From: Alphaproteobacteria bacterium
GTDB taxonomy: Bacteria; Pseudomonadota; Alphaproteobacteria; GCA-2731375
Assembly: GCA_021776235.1 (NCBI GenBank)
Contig: JAJFGG010000042.1
Span: 1-38,353, forward strand
Direction of reading: 5' to 3'
Length of the DNA stretch: 38,353 nt
Part shown: in pieces, positions 1 through 7,931 of the stretch
How the letters are laid out: each line of letters begins with the position of its first letter
Numbering within the stretch: position 1 is the stretch's first letter
The notes under the pieces: model-generated
Databases searched by the model: none
What the model was told of the DNA's origin: nothing
The model's input: only the letters and a program-made list of their open reading frames with translations
Position numbers and translations under genes: made by a program

Positions 1-1812
1 CCTATGTTTGTGGACCGGATCAAAGCCGGCGAGCTGGCAGCCGTCAGTGCGCGGCTGCCAAAGGTACCCTCCGTCGTAAAGTTTACCGGCAAGCGCAAGA
101 TCGGCAAGCAGGGTGGCGAAATGCGCACCCTGATCGGACGGGCCAAGGACGTTCGCCTGTTCGTGGTTTATGGCTATGCCCGGTTGGTCGGCTATAACGA
201 GAAGTTCGAAATCAAGCCGGATATCCTTCTCTCGGTCGATGTCAAGGAGAACCGGCAATTCACCTTCAAGCTACGGCCCGGCCACAAATGGTCCGACGGC
301 CATCCCTTCACGGTGGAGGATTTCCGTTATTGGTGGGAAGACGTCGCCAATAATCCAAAGCTCGCGCCAGCCGGACCGCCGCGCCTGATGTTGTCCGATG
401 GCCAGCCACCGGCTTTCGAGATCCTGGACGAGACCACGGTGCGCTATACTTGGCCCAAGGCCAATCCATTTTTTCTGCCCCGCCTGGCCGGCGCTTCACC
501 CCTGTTCATCTATCGCCCGGCGCATTACCTGAAACGCTATCACGGCCAATATGCCGAGCCTGGGAAGCTGAAAAAGTTGCTGCGAAAAAAGCGCACCCGC
601 AGCTGGGCCTCGTTGCATAACCGCTTTGACAACATGTACCGCTTCGACAATCCGGAACTGCCAACCTTACAGCCCTGGGTCAATCTTACCCGGCCGCCGG
701 CGACCCGCTTCATCGGGGTGCGTAACCCGTATTATCACCGGATCGATGAAAAAGGCCGGCAGCTGCCCTATATCGACAAGTTCATCTTGTCTGTGTCTGA
801 CGGCAAGCTGATCGCCGCCAAGGCGGGCACTGGCGAGGTGGATCTGCAGGCCCGCAACCTGGCCTTCAATAATCTGACTTTTTTGCGGGAAAACGAAAAA
901 GACGGAGAATTCGATACTTATTTATGGCGCATCGCCAAGGGCGCCCATGCGGCCCTGTTTCCCAATATGAACGTGGATGATCCGGTCTGGTCAAAGATCA
1001 TGCGGGATGTGCGTTTTCGCCGGGCCCTGAGCCTGGGCGTAGATCGGGAGGCTGTCAATGATTCGCTGTATTTCGGCCTGGCCCTGACCGGCAACAACAC
1101 CCTGCTGCCTGATAGCCCCTTGTTCCGGGAGGAATATCAGAAGCAATGGGCCGAATACGACCCTGACATGGCCAACGAGCTTCTGGACGAAATGGGCCTG
1201 ACCAAATACGACGATGATAATATCCGCCTGCTGCCCGACGGCCGGGCCATGGAGATCATAATCGAAACCGCGGGCGAGGAAACGGAACAGACAGACATTT
1301 TGGAACTGGTCGCCGAAGCCTGGGCCGAAATCGGCGTCAAGCTGTTCATTAAGCCCTCGCAACGGGAAGTTTTCCGTAACCGCATATTCTCGGGCCAGGC
1401 CCAGATGTCGATCTGGAGCGGCCTGGAAAACGGCGTTGCCTCCGCCGAGACTTCGCCGGATGAGCTCGCCCCCACGTCGCAATATCAATTGATGTGGCCG
1501 AAATGGGGCCAGTATTACGAAACCTCCGGCAAATCGGGCCAAGCCCCGGACCAGCCGGAGGCCCAGGAATTGGCCGCCCTGGCGAAGGAATGGGTATCGG
1601 TGAGCGAGTCGGGCCGGCGGGAGGAAATCTGGCACCGCATGCTGGCCATTCATGCCGAGCAGATCTATTCCATTGGTGTCATTGCCGGCGTTCAGCAACC
1701 CATCGTGGTCAAGCATGGCCTGAAGAACGTGCCTGCCGAAGGCATCTATAACTGGGACCCTGGCGCCCATTTCGGCATCTACCGTCCCGATACCTTCTGG
1801 CTTGATCGATAG
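1..1812 (+). CDS. ABC transporter family-5 solute-binding protein, 5'-truncated by window edge
   Basis: This is a periplasmic binding protein of the SBP_bac_5 type, which captures peptides, opines or similar solutes for an ABC importer. The visible part is about 600 residues. The core contains a GYARLVGYNEKFEI stretch and the RPGHKWSDGHPFTVEDFRYWW block, typical of the family, and a late RRALSLGVDREAVN block (about residue 340). The reading frame is open to base 1. No signal peptide is visible, so the true start lies upstream and the ATG at base 4 is probably internal. It is large for the family and belongs to the roughly 600-residue proteobacterial subgroup. Permease and ATPase genes are not in the window downstream; if present they lie upstream. 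The substrate cannot be told from sequence. Confidence 0.85.
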   Translation, partial: PMFVDRIKAGELAAVSARLPKVPSVVKFTGKRKIGKQGGEMRTLIGRAKDVRLFVVYGYARLVGYNEKFEIKPDILLSVDVKENRQFTFKLRPGHKWSDGHPFTVEDFRYWWEDVANNPKLAPAGPPRLMLSDGQPPAFEILDETTVRYTWPKANPFFLPRLAGASPLFIYRPAHYLKRYHGQYAEPGKLKKLLRKKRTRSWASLHNRFDNMYRFDNPELPTLQPWVNLTRPPATRFIGVRNPYYHRIDEKGRQLPYIDKFILSVSDGKLIAAKAGTGEVDLQARNLAFNNLTFLRENEKDGEFDTYLWRIAKGAHAALFPNMNVDDPVWSKIMRDVRFRRALSLGVDREAVNDSLYFGLALTGNNTLLPDSPLFREEYQKQWAEYDPDMANELLDEMGLTKYDDDNIRLLPDGRAMEIIIETAGEETEQTDILELVAEAWAEIGVKLFIKPSQREVFRNRIFSGQAQMSIWSGLENGVASAETSPDELAPTSQYQLMWPKWGQYYETSGKSGQAPDQPEAQELAALAKEWVSVSESGRREEIWHRMLAIHAEQIYSIGVIAGVQQPIVVKHGLKNVPAEGIYNWDPGAHFGIYRPDTFWLDR

Positions 1813-1972
1813 CGGCGGCACCGGGTGCAAATAACTGAGGGGCGTCGGCCTGCGGGATGTTCGTTGCCGGATCATAGCAAAATGATTCTGGATGGCGCAG
1901 GGCAACGACTGTATCCTTAATGCAGGCTACGCTACCTCAAGCCTCCATCACCAAGAATCGGGTACGTCTCCC

Positions 1973-2860
1973 ATGCAATCGAGTACACCGCAGTCCGGCA
2001 TTCTTGCACCTGTGCCAAGTTTCTCCCGCTATTTAGAGTTCGGCGCTATTCCTGACCGCGACATTGCCCCTGTCCTCGGACAACTGGCATCCCGGCCTGT
2101 CGACCAGGAACTGGTCCTAGGCATCGGCCCGGGTCTGGTTCAGGGTCTGGGCCAATCGATCAAGGGTTTGCGCCCCTTCCCTGGCCTGAGTGGGCCCGGC
2201 TGCGAAATTCCGTCCACCCAGGCGGATATTTGGTGCTGGGTCAGGGGCGATGACCGTGGACGGATCACACATGCGGCCCGTGCCGTTGTACGCCTGCTTC
2301 AGCCGGCGTTCCGGTGTGACAGGCTGGTCGATGGCTTCAAATATGAGCAAGGGCTGGATTTGACCGGATACGTGGATGGGACCGAGAATCCAGAGGGAGA
2401 CGCGGCCATCGACACGGCGATCCTCAAAGACGCCGGTGCCGGCCTTGATGGTTCTTCTTTCGTCGCAACGCAACAATGGGTGCATGATCTCGACCACTTC
2501 GAGGCGTTGCCTCAGCAGGAACGAGACAACATCATCGGGCGCCGCCAAAGCGATAACGAGGAGTTTGATGACGCGCCGATCTCGGCGCACGTCAAGCGGA
2601 CGGCGCAGGAAAGCTTCGAACCCGAGGCCTTCGTTGTCCGCCGGTCAATGCCGTGGGCGGATGCGGATGGAGAAGGCCTGGTTTTCGTGGCATTCGGCGC
2701 GTCTCTTGATCCATTCGAGGCCCAACTTGGGCGGATGATTGGGCAGGAAGACAATATCCTGGATGGCCTCTTTCGCTTCACGCGCCCGATTACCGGCAGC
2801 TATTTTTGGTGTCCGCCCACCTTAGACGGCTGTTTGGACCTTTCCGCCTTGGGTATATAG
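1973..2860 (+). CDS. Dyp-type (dye-decolorizing) heme peroxidase
   Basis: This is a heme peroxidase of the Dyp family, which uses hydrogen peroxide to oxidise dyes, phenolics or metal ions. The protein has 295 residues from the ATG at 1973; the frame is open upstream to 1892 but those residues look non-conserved. The diagnostic GxxDG motif is present as GYVDGTENP (catalytic Asp135). The proximal heme ligand is His206 in AHVKRT, and the distal arginine lies in VVRRSMPW (223-224). The C-terminal FGASLDPFEAQLGRM and ITGSYFWCPP blocks are also typical. I see no Tat or Sec signal, so it is probably cytoplasmic. I also see no clear C-terminal encapsulin-targeting peptide. It converges on a peroxiredoxin gene that is divergent from oxyR, so the three may form a peroxide-defence neighbourhood. 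That grouping is inferred from position only. Confidence 0.9.
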   Translation: MQSSTPQSGILAPVPSFSRYLEFGAIPDRDIAPVLGQLASRPVDQELVLGIGPGLVQGLGQSIKGLRPFPGLSGPGCEIPSTQADIWCWVRGDDRGRITHAARAVVRLLQPAFRCDRLVDGFKYEQGLDLTGYVDGTENPEGDAAIDTAILKDAGAGLDGSSFVATQQWVHDLDHFEALPQQERDNIIGRRQSDNEEFDDAPISAHVKRTAQESFEPEAFVVRRSMPWADADGEGLVFVAFGASLDPFEAQLGRMIGQEDNILDGLFRFTRPITGSYFWCPPTLDGCLDLSALGI

Positions 2861-2862
2861 CG

Positions 2863-2893
2863 GCCGGCACTCCCCGGAATGGGAGATGCCGGC
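2863..2893. terminator. Hairpin between the convergent peroxidase and peroxiredoxin genes
   Basis: A GCCGGCA-CTCCC arm (2863-2874) pairs with GGGAG-A-TGCCGGC (2881-2893), giving 12 base pairs with one bulged A and a six-base loop. It starts two bases after the peroxidase stop codon and lies 34 bases beyond the peroxiredoxin stop on the other strand. It is well placed as a shared terminator. The tail on the plus strand is T-poor, so termination may be weak or factor-assisted. Confidence 0.5.
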
Positions 2894-2926
2894 GCTGTGT
2901 TGTCGGGTAGGCTGGGCGATATCAGG

Positions 2927-3460
2927 TCAGGCAGCCTTGCGGTTTTCCTTCAGGAAACCCAACATGGTATCGGCGTCCGAGACCGCGAACGGGTCGGTTG
3001 GGCAGTTGTCCGAATATCCGTCCTCGATGAACATTTTGACGATCTCGCCATCCTCGACAAGCATGGAATAGCGCCAGCTGCGCATGCCAAAACCCAGGTT
3101 CGACTTGTCCACCAGCATGCCCATCTTGCGGCTGAATTCGCCGCTGCCATCGGGCAGCAGGAAGACATTTTTTGCGTTCTGAGACAGACCCCACTGATAC
3201 ATCACGAAGGCGTCGTTGACGGATAAACAGACGACCTGATCGACGCCATGGCTGCGGAATTCGTCGTAAAGTTTCTCGAAACGCGGCAGATGCGAGGTCG
3301 AACAGGTTGGCGTGAAGGCGCCCGGCAAGGCGAACAGGACAACCCGCTTGCCTTTAAATATCTCGGCGCTGGTCAGATCCTTCCATTCGAACGGATTGGG
3401 GACTTTCAGGGCATCGTTGCGAACCCGTGTCTTAAAGGTAACGTTAGGGACGGCGTTCAT
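2927..3460 (-). CDS. Peroxiredoxin, Prx5-like
   Basis: A thiol peroxidase that reduces hydrogen peroxide or alkyl hydroperoxides in the cytoplasm, normally recharged by glutathione/glutaredoxin or thioredoxin. The protein has 177 residues with the Prx5 signature PGAFTPTCS, where Cys53 is the peroxidatic cysteine. The GMRSWRYSM block (125-133) supplies the conserved arginine of the active site. Cys153 in SDNCPTDPF is a candidate resolving cysteine and Cys78 is a third. Two ATGs are possible, at 3466 and 3460. The Shine-Dalgarno GAGAAGGA leaves one base before the first and seven before the second, so I chose 3460. The gene diverges from an oxyR-like gene across 147 bases, which suggests direct OxyR control. 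Confidence 0.9.
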   Translation of the reverse strand: MNAVPNVTFKTRVRNDALKVPNPFEWKDLTSAEIFKGKRVVLFALPGAFTPTCSTSHLPRFEKLYDEFRSHGVDQVVCLSVNDAFVMYQWGLSQNAKNVFLLPDGSGEFSRKMGMLVDKSNLGFGMRSWRYSMLVEDGEIVKMFIEDGYSDNCPTDPFAVSDADTMLGFLKENRKAA

Positions 3461-3542
3461 TTTCATATCCTTCTCGTTGCGTGGTTTGGCGTGGCCTTTT
3501 GACTGTATGACCGGTTGTCCTGATAAATATGATGATGATTAT

Positions 3543-3566
3543 ATAATTAGTAAAATTAGTAATTAT
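3543..3566. promoter_or_regulatory. AT-rich inverted repeat between peroxiredoxin and oxyR, candidate OxyR site
   Basis: Inside the divergent promoter region lies ATAATTA-N10-TAATTAT, a perfect 7-bp inverted repeat. It has the T-Nn-A geometry expected for LysR-family operators. The segment from about 3525 to 3600 is far more AT-rich than its surroundings. OxyR sites are usually degenerate arrays of four ATAG-type elements spaced seven bases apart, and I cannot show a full array here. Its position about 40 bases before the oxyR ATG fits autoregulation plus control of the peroxiredoxin gene. The function is inferred. Confidence 0.4.
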
Positions 3567-3607
3567 GATGATATTAATCGTTTTTATCACTTATAAAGAA
3601 ATCACCT

Positions 3608-4537
3608 ATGCAACCTGAGCCCAGCCTGCGTCAGCTCCGTCATTTTCTTAGTCTGGCCGAGCATTGCCATTTCAGTCGCGCGGCAGATGCGTGCCTGGTC
3701 ACCCAGTCATCGTTGAGCGCCAGCATCAAAGAACTGGAAAACATCCTAGGCGCCAACTTGTTCGAACGGACCAAACGTTCCGTCATGCTGACGCCGCTGG
3801 GCCATGACATGGTGGACCTGGCCAGGGCGGTGATCGTCAGGATCGACGATTTAACTGACGCGGCAAAGGGCGCGGGCGTGCCATTGGCGGGCGATCTCCG
3901 CATGGGGGTCATTCCCACTATTGGGCCTTTTCTGCTGCCCCGTGTATTGCCGGGGCTGCGTCAATCCTATCCCGATTTACGCCTATACCTGCGTGAGGAA
4001 CAGACTGACGTGCTACTGCGGCAGTTGGCCGACGGCGGGCTGGACCTGGTGTTATTGGCCCTGCCCCATGGGATGGAGAAGCTGGAAATTTTTGCCTTTG
4101 CCGATGATCCTTTTTTGGCCGTTTTCCCGCGGGGCCATGCCCTGGGCAAATTCGAGACAATGACACCGGCGCGAATCGATCGGAAATCATTGCTGGTACT
4201 GGAAGACGGCAATTGCCTGACCGCACAAACCCTGGCCATGGGTAAGCTGGGCCAAGACCCGCATATTTCACAGTTTCAGGCGACCAGTCTGCATACCCTG
4301 GTGCAGATGGTCGATAACGGCCTGGGAGTGACGGTGCTGCCGAAAATGGCCGTGGATGCCGGCATTTTACGTGGGCTCAAGTTGGATTTCCGGCCCTTCT
4401 CAAGTCCCAAAGCATCGCGCCGCGTTGCCTTGGTTTGGCGTCAGACCTCGCGGCGGGGCGACGAGTTCCGGCTGCTGGGCCAATGCCTGCGCGATGAACT
4501 GGGAACGCCGGTTCATAGCCGCCAATGCTCCAACTAA
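3608..4537 (+). CDS. oxyR: LysR-family regulator, OxyR-like
   Basis: A peroxide-sensing LysR-type activator of 309 residues. The N-terminal winged helix-turn-helix spans about residues 6-65 (RQLRHFLSLAEHCHFSRAAD, then a TQSSLSASIKELE recognition region). The substrate-binding-like domain follows from about residue 94. OxyR character comes from LLVLEDGNCLTAQTL, which matches the E. coli LEDGHCLRDQ segment, so Cys203 corresponds to sensing Cys199. The QATSLHTLVQMVDNGLGVTVLP block is also OxyR-like. There is no cysteine at the position of E. coli Cys208; Gly212 stands there, and the next cysteine is Cys293. A short GCTTTT/AAAAGC hairpin (4540-4560) follows the stop. The divergent peroxiredoxin is the likely primary target. 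I am confident of LysR family membership and fairly confident of the OxyR subtype. Confidence 0.8.
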   Translation: MQPEPSLRQLRHFLSLAEHCHFSRAADACLVTQSSLSASIKELENILGANLFERTKRSVMLTPLGHDMVDLARAVIVRIDDLTDAAKGAGVPLAGDLRMGVIPTIGPFLLPRVLPGLRQSYPDLRLYLREEQTDVLLRQLADGGLDLVLLALPHGMEKLEIFAFADDPFLAVFPRGHALGKFETMTPARIDRKSLLVLEDGNCLTAQTLAMGKLGQDPHISQFQATSLHTLVQMVDNGLGVTVLPKMAVDAGILRGLKLDFRPFSSPKASRRVALVWRQTSRRGDEFRLLGQCLRDELGTPVHSRQCSN

Positions 4538-4580
4538 GCGCTTTTACGACCGACAAAAGCCATCATTGTGGACGGCTCCG

Positions 4581-5138
4581 TCAGTCGCTATCCGGCTCGG
4601 GGACAGAGGCGTTCTCGATCACCTCGGCGACGCCGCGGCTTTCATCATAGCGCAGGCGTTGCACCGCGTTCAGGTCGGTACCGGTGACCCGAACGAAACG
4701 GGCGTCGGCGGGGTGGTCAATGGTATGGATTTCGCCGACATCGAACAATCCGGCCATACCCGGGTTAAGGCGAAATTCCTTGATCACTTCCAACTTCGCA
4801 TCGCCGGCGCCGTCGCCGCCGTCGACCCGGCTGTACATCTTCATATCCGTATGAAGCTGGGCCTGGCCGTAAATTGCCCAGGACGCGCCATGATCATGGG
4901 GTGGCGATTTGTGCCCGGCGCCGGCCCGGTAGGCCAGGACGCAGAACTCAAGATCGGGATCCTCGTACAATGTGCGGACACCCTTGGCCTGCTCCTCGCC
5001 CAGGGTCGTCGACACAAAATCCGGATCCACCAATAATTTTTCCAGTTTGCCGCGCGCTATGTCGCGGCCTTCGTGGCCCGGATTGCCGGTCAAGGCGTCG
5101 CGGCAGTCCTGACAGAAATCTTCCAGTGAATAGCTCAT
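4581..5138 (-). CDS. Cysteine-dioxygenase-like cupin protein (three-histidine type)
   Basis: A 185-residue single-domain cupin. The first cupin motif is PPHDHGASWAIYGQ, with His81 and His83. The usual glutamate after HxH is missing. The second motif is VGEIHTIDHP, giving His138. Two histidines plus a later one without glutamate is the metal-ligand pattern of thiol dioxygenases such as cysteine dioxygenase. The substrate is unknown. I chose the start at 5138 because AGAAGGGG lies nine bases upstream. An alternative ATG at 5186 overlaps the otnC stop by one base (TGATG) and would add 16 residues. It is the third gene of the otnK-otnC operon, so a role with the same sugar acid is possible. Nothing in the sequence proves catalysis. 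Confidence 0.7.
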   Translation of the reverse strand: MSYSLEDFCQDCRDALTGNPGHEGRDIARGKLEKLLVDPDFVSTTLGEEQAKGVRTLYEDPDLEFCVLAYRAGAGHKSPPHDHGASWAIYGQAQLHTDMKMYSRVDGGDGAGDAKLEVIKEFRLNPGMAGLFDVGEIHTIDHPADARFVRVTGTDLNAVQRLRYDESRGVAEVIENASVPEPDSD

Positions 5139-5185
5139 GATATTGCCCCTTCTTTCTCTACTGTTGAATTCGATCCGACATCGCA

Positions 5186-5824
5186 TCAGGCCTGGACCGG
5201 ATAGGCCGCGCGCAGCGAAGCCACCTGTTCTTCCGTAAGATAACGGGTTCGCTGCCCTTGTAAAAGCATGAACAGACGCGCTGTCTCTTCCAGTTCCTCG
5301 GTTGCATCCAGGGCCGCCGACAAGTCCGCTCCTGCTACCACGGGACCATGATTGGCCAACAACATGGCATGATGGGCCTGAGCGGTCTCCGCCACCGCCT
5401 GGGCCAGCTTGGCGTCGCCTGGGGCAAAAAAGGGCACCAGAGGCAATTTTCCCACCCGCATCACATAATAGGCTGTAATGGGCGGCAGCAGATCCGCCGG
5501 ATCCAAATCCGCCAGCACGGATACGGCGACGGAGTGGGTCGCGTGCAAATGCACCACCGCGCCACTGCCCGCCCGTTGCTCATAGACCGCCAGATGCAGA
5601 AAGCTCTCCTTGGTCGGTTTATCGCCGGCGATATGTTTGCCGTTTTCATCAAGGCGCGAGAGGCGGCCGGGATCAAGCCGGCCAAGGTTCGAACCGGTTG
5701 GCGTCATAAGCCAGCCGTCATCGAGACGGGCGGAAATGTTGCCGGTCGCCCCATGGGTCAGGCCCCGGCCATGGATCGAGGCCCCGATGTCGCAGATTTC
5801 CTGGCGCAGATGAGTTTCATTCAT
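5186..5824 (-). CDS. otnC: Class II aldolase family, 3-oxo-tetronate 4-phosphate decarboxylase (OtnC)
   Basis: A zinc-dependent class II aldolase/adducin-family enzyme of 212 residues. In the characterised OtnC family it decarboxylates 3-oxo-tetronate 4-phosphate to dihydroxyacetone phosphate. Visible active-site residues are GNISAR (29-34), a PTGSNLG phosphate-binding segment (42-48), Glu73 in TKES, the zinc ligands His92 and His94 in VHLHATHS, and His159 in NHGPVV. The start is the ATG at 5824, which overlaps the otnK stop codon as ATGA and implies translational coupling. The frame extends upstream to a TTG but without reason to use it. Adjacency to a DUF1537 kinase is the standard context for OtnC and supports the name over fuculose-phosphate aldolase. 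Confidence 0.85.
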   Translation of the reverse strand: MNETHLRQEICDIGASIHGRGLTHGATGNISARLDDGWLMTPTGSNLGRLDPGRLSRLDENGKHIAGDKPTKESFLHLAVYEQRAGSGAVVHLHATHSVAVSVLADLDPADLLPPITAYYVMRVGKLPLVPFFAPGDAKLAQAVAETAQAHHAMLLANHGPVVAGADLSAALDATEELEETARLFMLLQGQRTRYLTEEQVASLRAAYPVQA

Positions 5825-7089
5825 GGCGCACAATCCAATGCCTTCAGGAAGAAATCCTCTGTGCCAAAATTGCCAGACTTCAGGGCCAGCGCCAATGCCG
5901 GTTGCCCCAGGGTGGTTGTCCAGGGCACACCGGGATCGATTTGCGGGCCGATGCGAATCCCATGTACGCCCAAAGCCTGAACCACGGCGCCGGAGGTCTC
6001 TCCCCCTGCGACCACAAGACGGCGCACGCCGGCGGCGACCAGACCCTTGGCAATCTTTGCCATGGCCGCCTCCAACAGTTCGCCGGCCCGGGCCCGGCCC
6101 AGTTTATCCTGCGCCGCGCGCACAGTCTCCGGCGCGGCTGAGGCATAGATCAAAGGCGGTCCTTCGGCTAAATGATCCATGGCCCAGGCCAGCGCCGCGC
6201 CGGCCTGATCCTCACCTGCCGCCAGCGCCATGGCGTCCAGCTGAAATGATGGCCGGCTTCGCCGCATATGCGCCACCTGGGACAGGGTCGCTTGCGAGCA
6301 AGAGCCCGAAAGTACCACCGCCGGGCCCGGCACGGAGGGCAACTGGTCGGCCACCGCGTCAGCAGGCAGTTTGCCGCGCCGGCGAAAGTTCTCCGGCAGG
6401 CCAAGCGCAACGCCGGAACCGCCTGTTAGCAGTTTCAAATCAGCGCAGGCCGCGCCAATGGTCAACAGATCATCGTCGCCCAAGGCGTCAATAATGGCGT
6501 GATATTTGCCCTCTGCCTGCAAGGCCGAAAAGGCCGCCCGCACCTGGTCCGGCCCCGCCGCGACCGTGCGGTGATCGACCAGTCCGACCGCATGGCGGGT
6601 TTGCGCCCCCAATACCCGTACCAGAGAGGAATCCGTCATGGGTGTCAGGGGATGATCCCGCATACCGGATTCCGAAAGCAACTGCGCACCAACGAACAGA
6701 TAGCCATAACAAATCGTGCGGCCGTTCTCGGGGAAGGCCGGACAGGCAATGGTGAAATTTTGTTGCAAGGCATCCAACAAGGCCTCGGTTACCGGACCAA
6801 TGTTTCCCTGGGGCGTGGAATCAAAAGTCGAGCAATATTTGAAAAAGAACTGCTCTGCGCCCGCACCCTGCAACCAATTCAGCGCGGCCAGGGATTGCGT
6901 AATCGCCTCGTCAACCGGATTGGTTCGCGATTTCAGGGCAATGACCACGGCCTCTGCCTCGGGAACTTCAATGTCCGCGCCCGGCGGCGCAAACAATTGC
7001 ACCGTACGCATACCCTGGCGGACCAGGGTGTTGGCCAAGTCCGTGGCGCCGGTATAGTCGTCGGCGATACAGCCAAGCAGTATGGTCAT
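5821..7089 (-). CDS. otnK: 3-oxo-tetronate kinase (DUF1537 family, OtnK)
   Basis: A four-carbon acid-sugar kinase of 422 residues, the usual length for the family. OtnK phosphorylates 3-oxo-tetronate at C4 in D-erythronate or L-threonate catabolism, and OtnC then decarboxylates the product. The N-terminal substrate domain begins with GCIADDYTGATDLA (6-19), the DUF1537 hallmark. KYCSTFDSTPQGNIG (84-98) is the second conserved block. The C-terminal nucleotide-binding domain includes VVLSGSCSQATLSQ and VAGGETSGAVVQALG. The ATG at 7089 has GAGGAG six bases upstream. It is the first gene of otnK-otnC-cupin. The usual partners, an LtnD/DenD dehydrogenase and an OtnI isomerase, are not in the window, so the exact substrate is open. 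Confidence 0.9.
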   Translation of the reverse strand: MTILLGCIADDYTGATDLANTLVRQGMRTVQLFAPPGADIEVPEAEAVVIALKSRTNPVDEAITQSLAALNWLQGAGAEQFFFKYCSTFDSTPQGNIGPVTEALLDALQQNFTIACPAFPENGRTICYGYLFVGAQLLSESGMRDHPLTPMTDSSLVRVLGAQTRHAVGLVDHRTVAAGPDQVRAAFSALQAEGKYHAIIDALGDDDLLTIGAACADLKLLTGGSGVALGLPENFRRRGKLPADAVADQLPSVPGPAVVLSGSCSQATLSQVAHMRRSRPSFQLDAMALAAGEDQAGAALAWAMDHLAEGPPLIYASAAPETVRAAQDKLGRARAGELLEAAMAKIAKGLVAAGVRRLVVAGGETSGAVVQALGVHGIRIGPQIDPGVPWTTTLGQPALALALKSGNFGTEDFFLKALDCAP

Positions 7090-7111
7090 TCCCGCTCCTC
7101 AAAAAAGCTCC

Positions 7112-7144
7112 CATGCAGTCTGGACCGCCGGTCCATTTTGCATG
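7112..7144. promoter_or_regulatory. Two-tier 33-bp palindrome between otnK and the DUF1028 gene, candidate operator
   Basis: The 94-base divergent intergenic region contains CATGCA-N3-TGGACC-N3-GGTCCA-N3-TGCATG. Both tiers are perfect inverted repeats sharing one centre, base 7128. It lies 22 bases before the otnK ATG and 39 bases before the DUF1028 ATG, where one repressor could control both transcription units. The symmetry suits a dimeric or tetrameric regulator of sugar-acid genes such as a GntR- or LacI-type protein. No such regulator gene is adjacent. A hairpin role in the otnK leader is an alternative. Confidence 0.55.
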
Positions 7145-7183
7145 ACAGTAGCACGGCAGCAATGACTGCAAAGGGGGGATTGG

Positions 7184-7888
7184 ATGACCTGGTCGATTAT
7201 TGCCCGGGACAGAGAAAATGGCAGCTTGGGTATAGCTGTGGCCTCGCGCTTTTTTGCGGTCGGTGCCATCGTGCCATGGATCAGAAGCGGGGTCGGCGCC
7301 GTGGCCAGCCAGGCCATGGCCAATCCCATGCTGGGCCCGGCCATCCTTGATCGCCTGCAGGCGGGTGAAACGGTCGAGGCGGCCCTGGATGGCGCCTGGG
7401 GTGGTGACGATGGCCGTGCGGTTCGCCAGGTCCACGTTCTGGACAGCCACGGTAACCGGGCCGCGCACACCGGGGGCGATTGCATCGATTGGTGCGGTGA
7501 CATGGCGGGTGTAGACGTTTCCGTAGCGGGCAACATGCTGGCCGGAAAGGCTGTGCTGCAGGCCTGTCTGGATGAATACCGCGATCACGGCGACCGGCCC
7601 TTTGGCGAGCGGCTGTTGCGAAGCCTGTTGGCGGGTGACGCCGCGGGCGGCGACAAGCGCGGCCGGCAATCGGCGGCATTGCAGATCTACACGACCGAGG
7701 ATTATCCCGACTGGGACATCCGGGTTGACGATCACCCCAACGCGCCGGCCGAACTGGCCCGCGTCTTCGCTGTTGGCCAGACCGCCTTCGCCGCCTACAA
7801 GCCCCTTATTCCTACCCATGCCAACCCTGCCGGGATCACCGATCGCGCGCGGATGGCCCAGGTCCGGGAAAAGGCAGACCCTCAATAG
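7184..7888 (+). CDS. DUF1028 family protein, putative Ntn-hydrolase fold
   Basis: A 234-residue DUF1028 protein. The family begins with a conserved SIIARD-type segment, here TWSIIARDRENGSLGIAVAS (2-21). VGAIVPWIRSGVGAVASQAM follows, then a GGD-type segment AHTGGDCIDWCGD (94-106) and the VAGNML block (115-120). The fold is thought to resemble N-terminal-nucleophile hydrolases, but I know of no confirmed reaction for the family. No signal peptide is visible. The start follows an AAGGGGGG stretch. It precedes the sulfatase-like gene by 43 bases on the same strand, so the two are probably co-transcribed. Both diverge from otnK across the palindrome at 7112-7144. Confidence 0.8.
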   Translation: MTWSIIARDRENGSLGIAVASRFFAVGAIVPWIRSGVGAVASQAMANPMLGPAILDRLQAGETVEAALDGAWGGDDGRAVRQVHVLDSHGNRAAHTGGDCIDWCGDMAGVDVSVAGNMLAGKAVLQACLDEYRDHGDRPFGERLLRSLLAGDAAGGDKRGRQSAALQIYTTEDYPDWDIRVDDHPNAPAELARVFAVGQTAFAAYKPLIPTHANPAGITDRARMAQVREKADPQ

Positions 7889-7931
7889 GCAGCCCCCTGC
7901 CCTGACCCTGTTTGCGTGGAGAAAGATTATT

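Noticed and set aside
991-1905. A 304-codon minus-strand ORF opposite the solute-binding protein gene
   Set aside because: The plus-strand frame has clear family motifs; the antisense frame has none and is a shadow of high-GC codon use.
1973-2860. Dyp peroxidase as an encapsulin cargo
   Set aside because: No encapsulin gene is in the window and the C-terminus lacks a recognisable targeting peptide.
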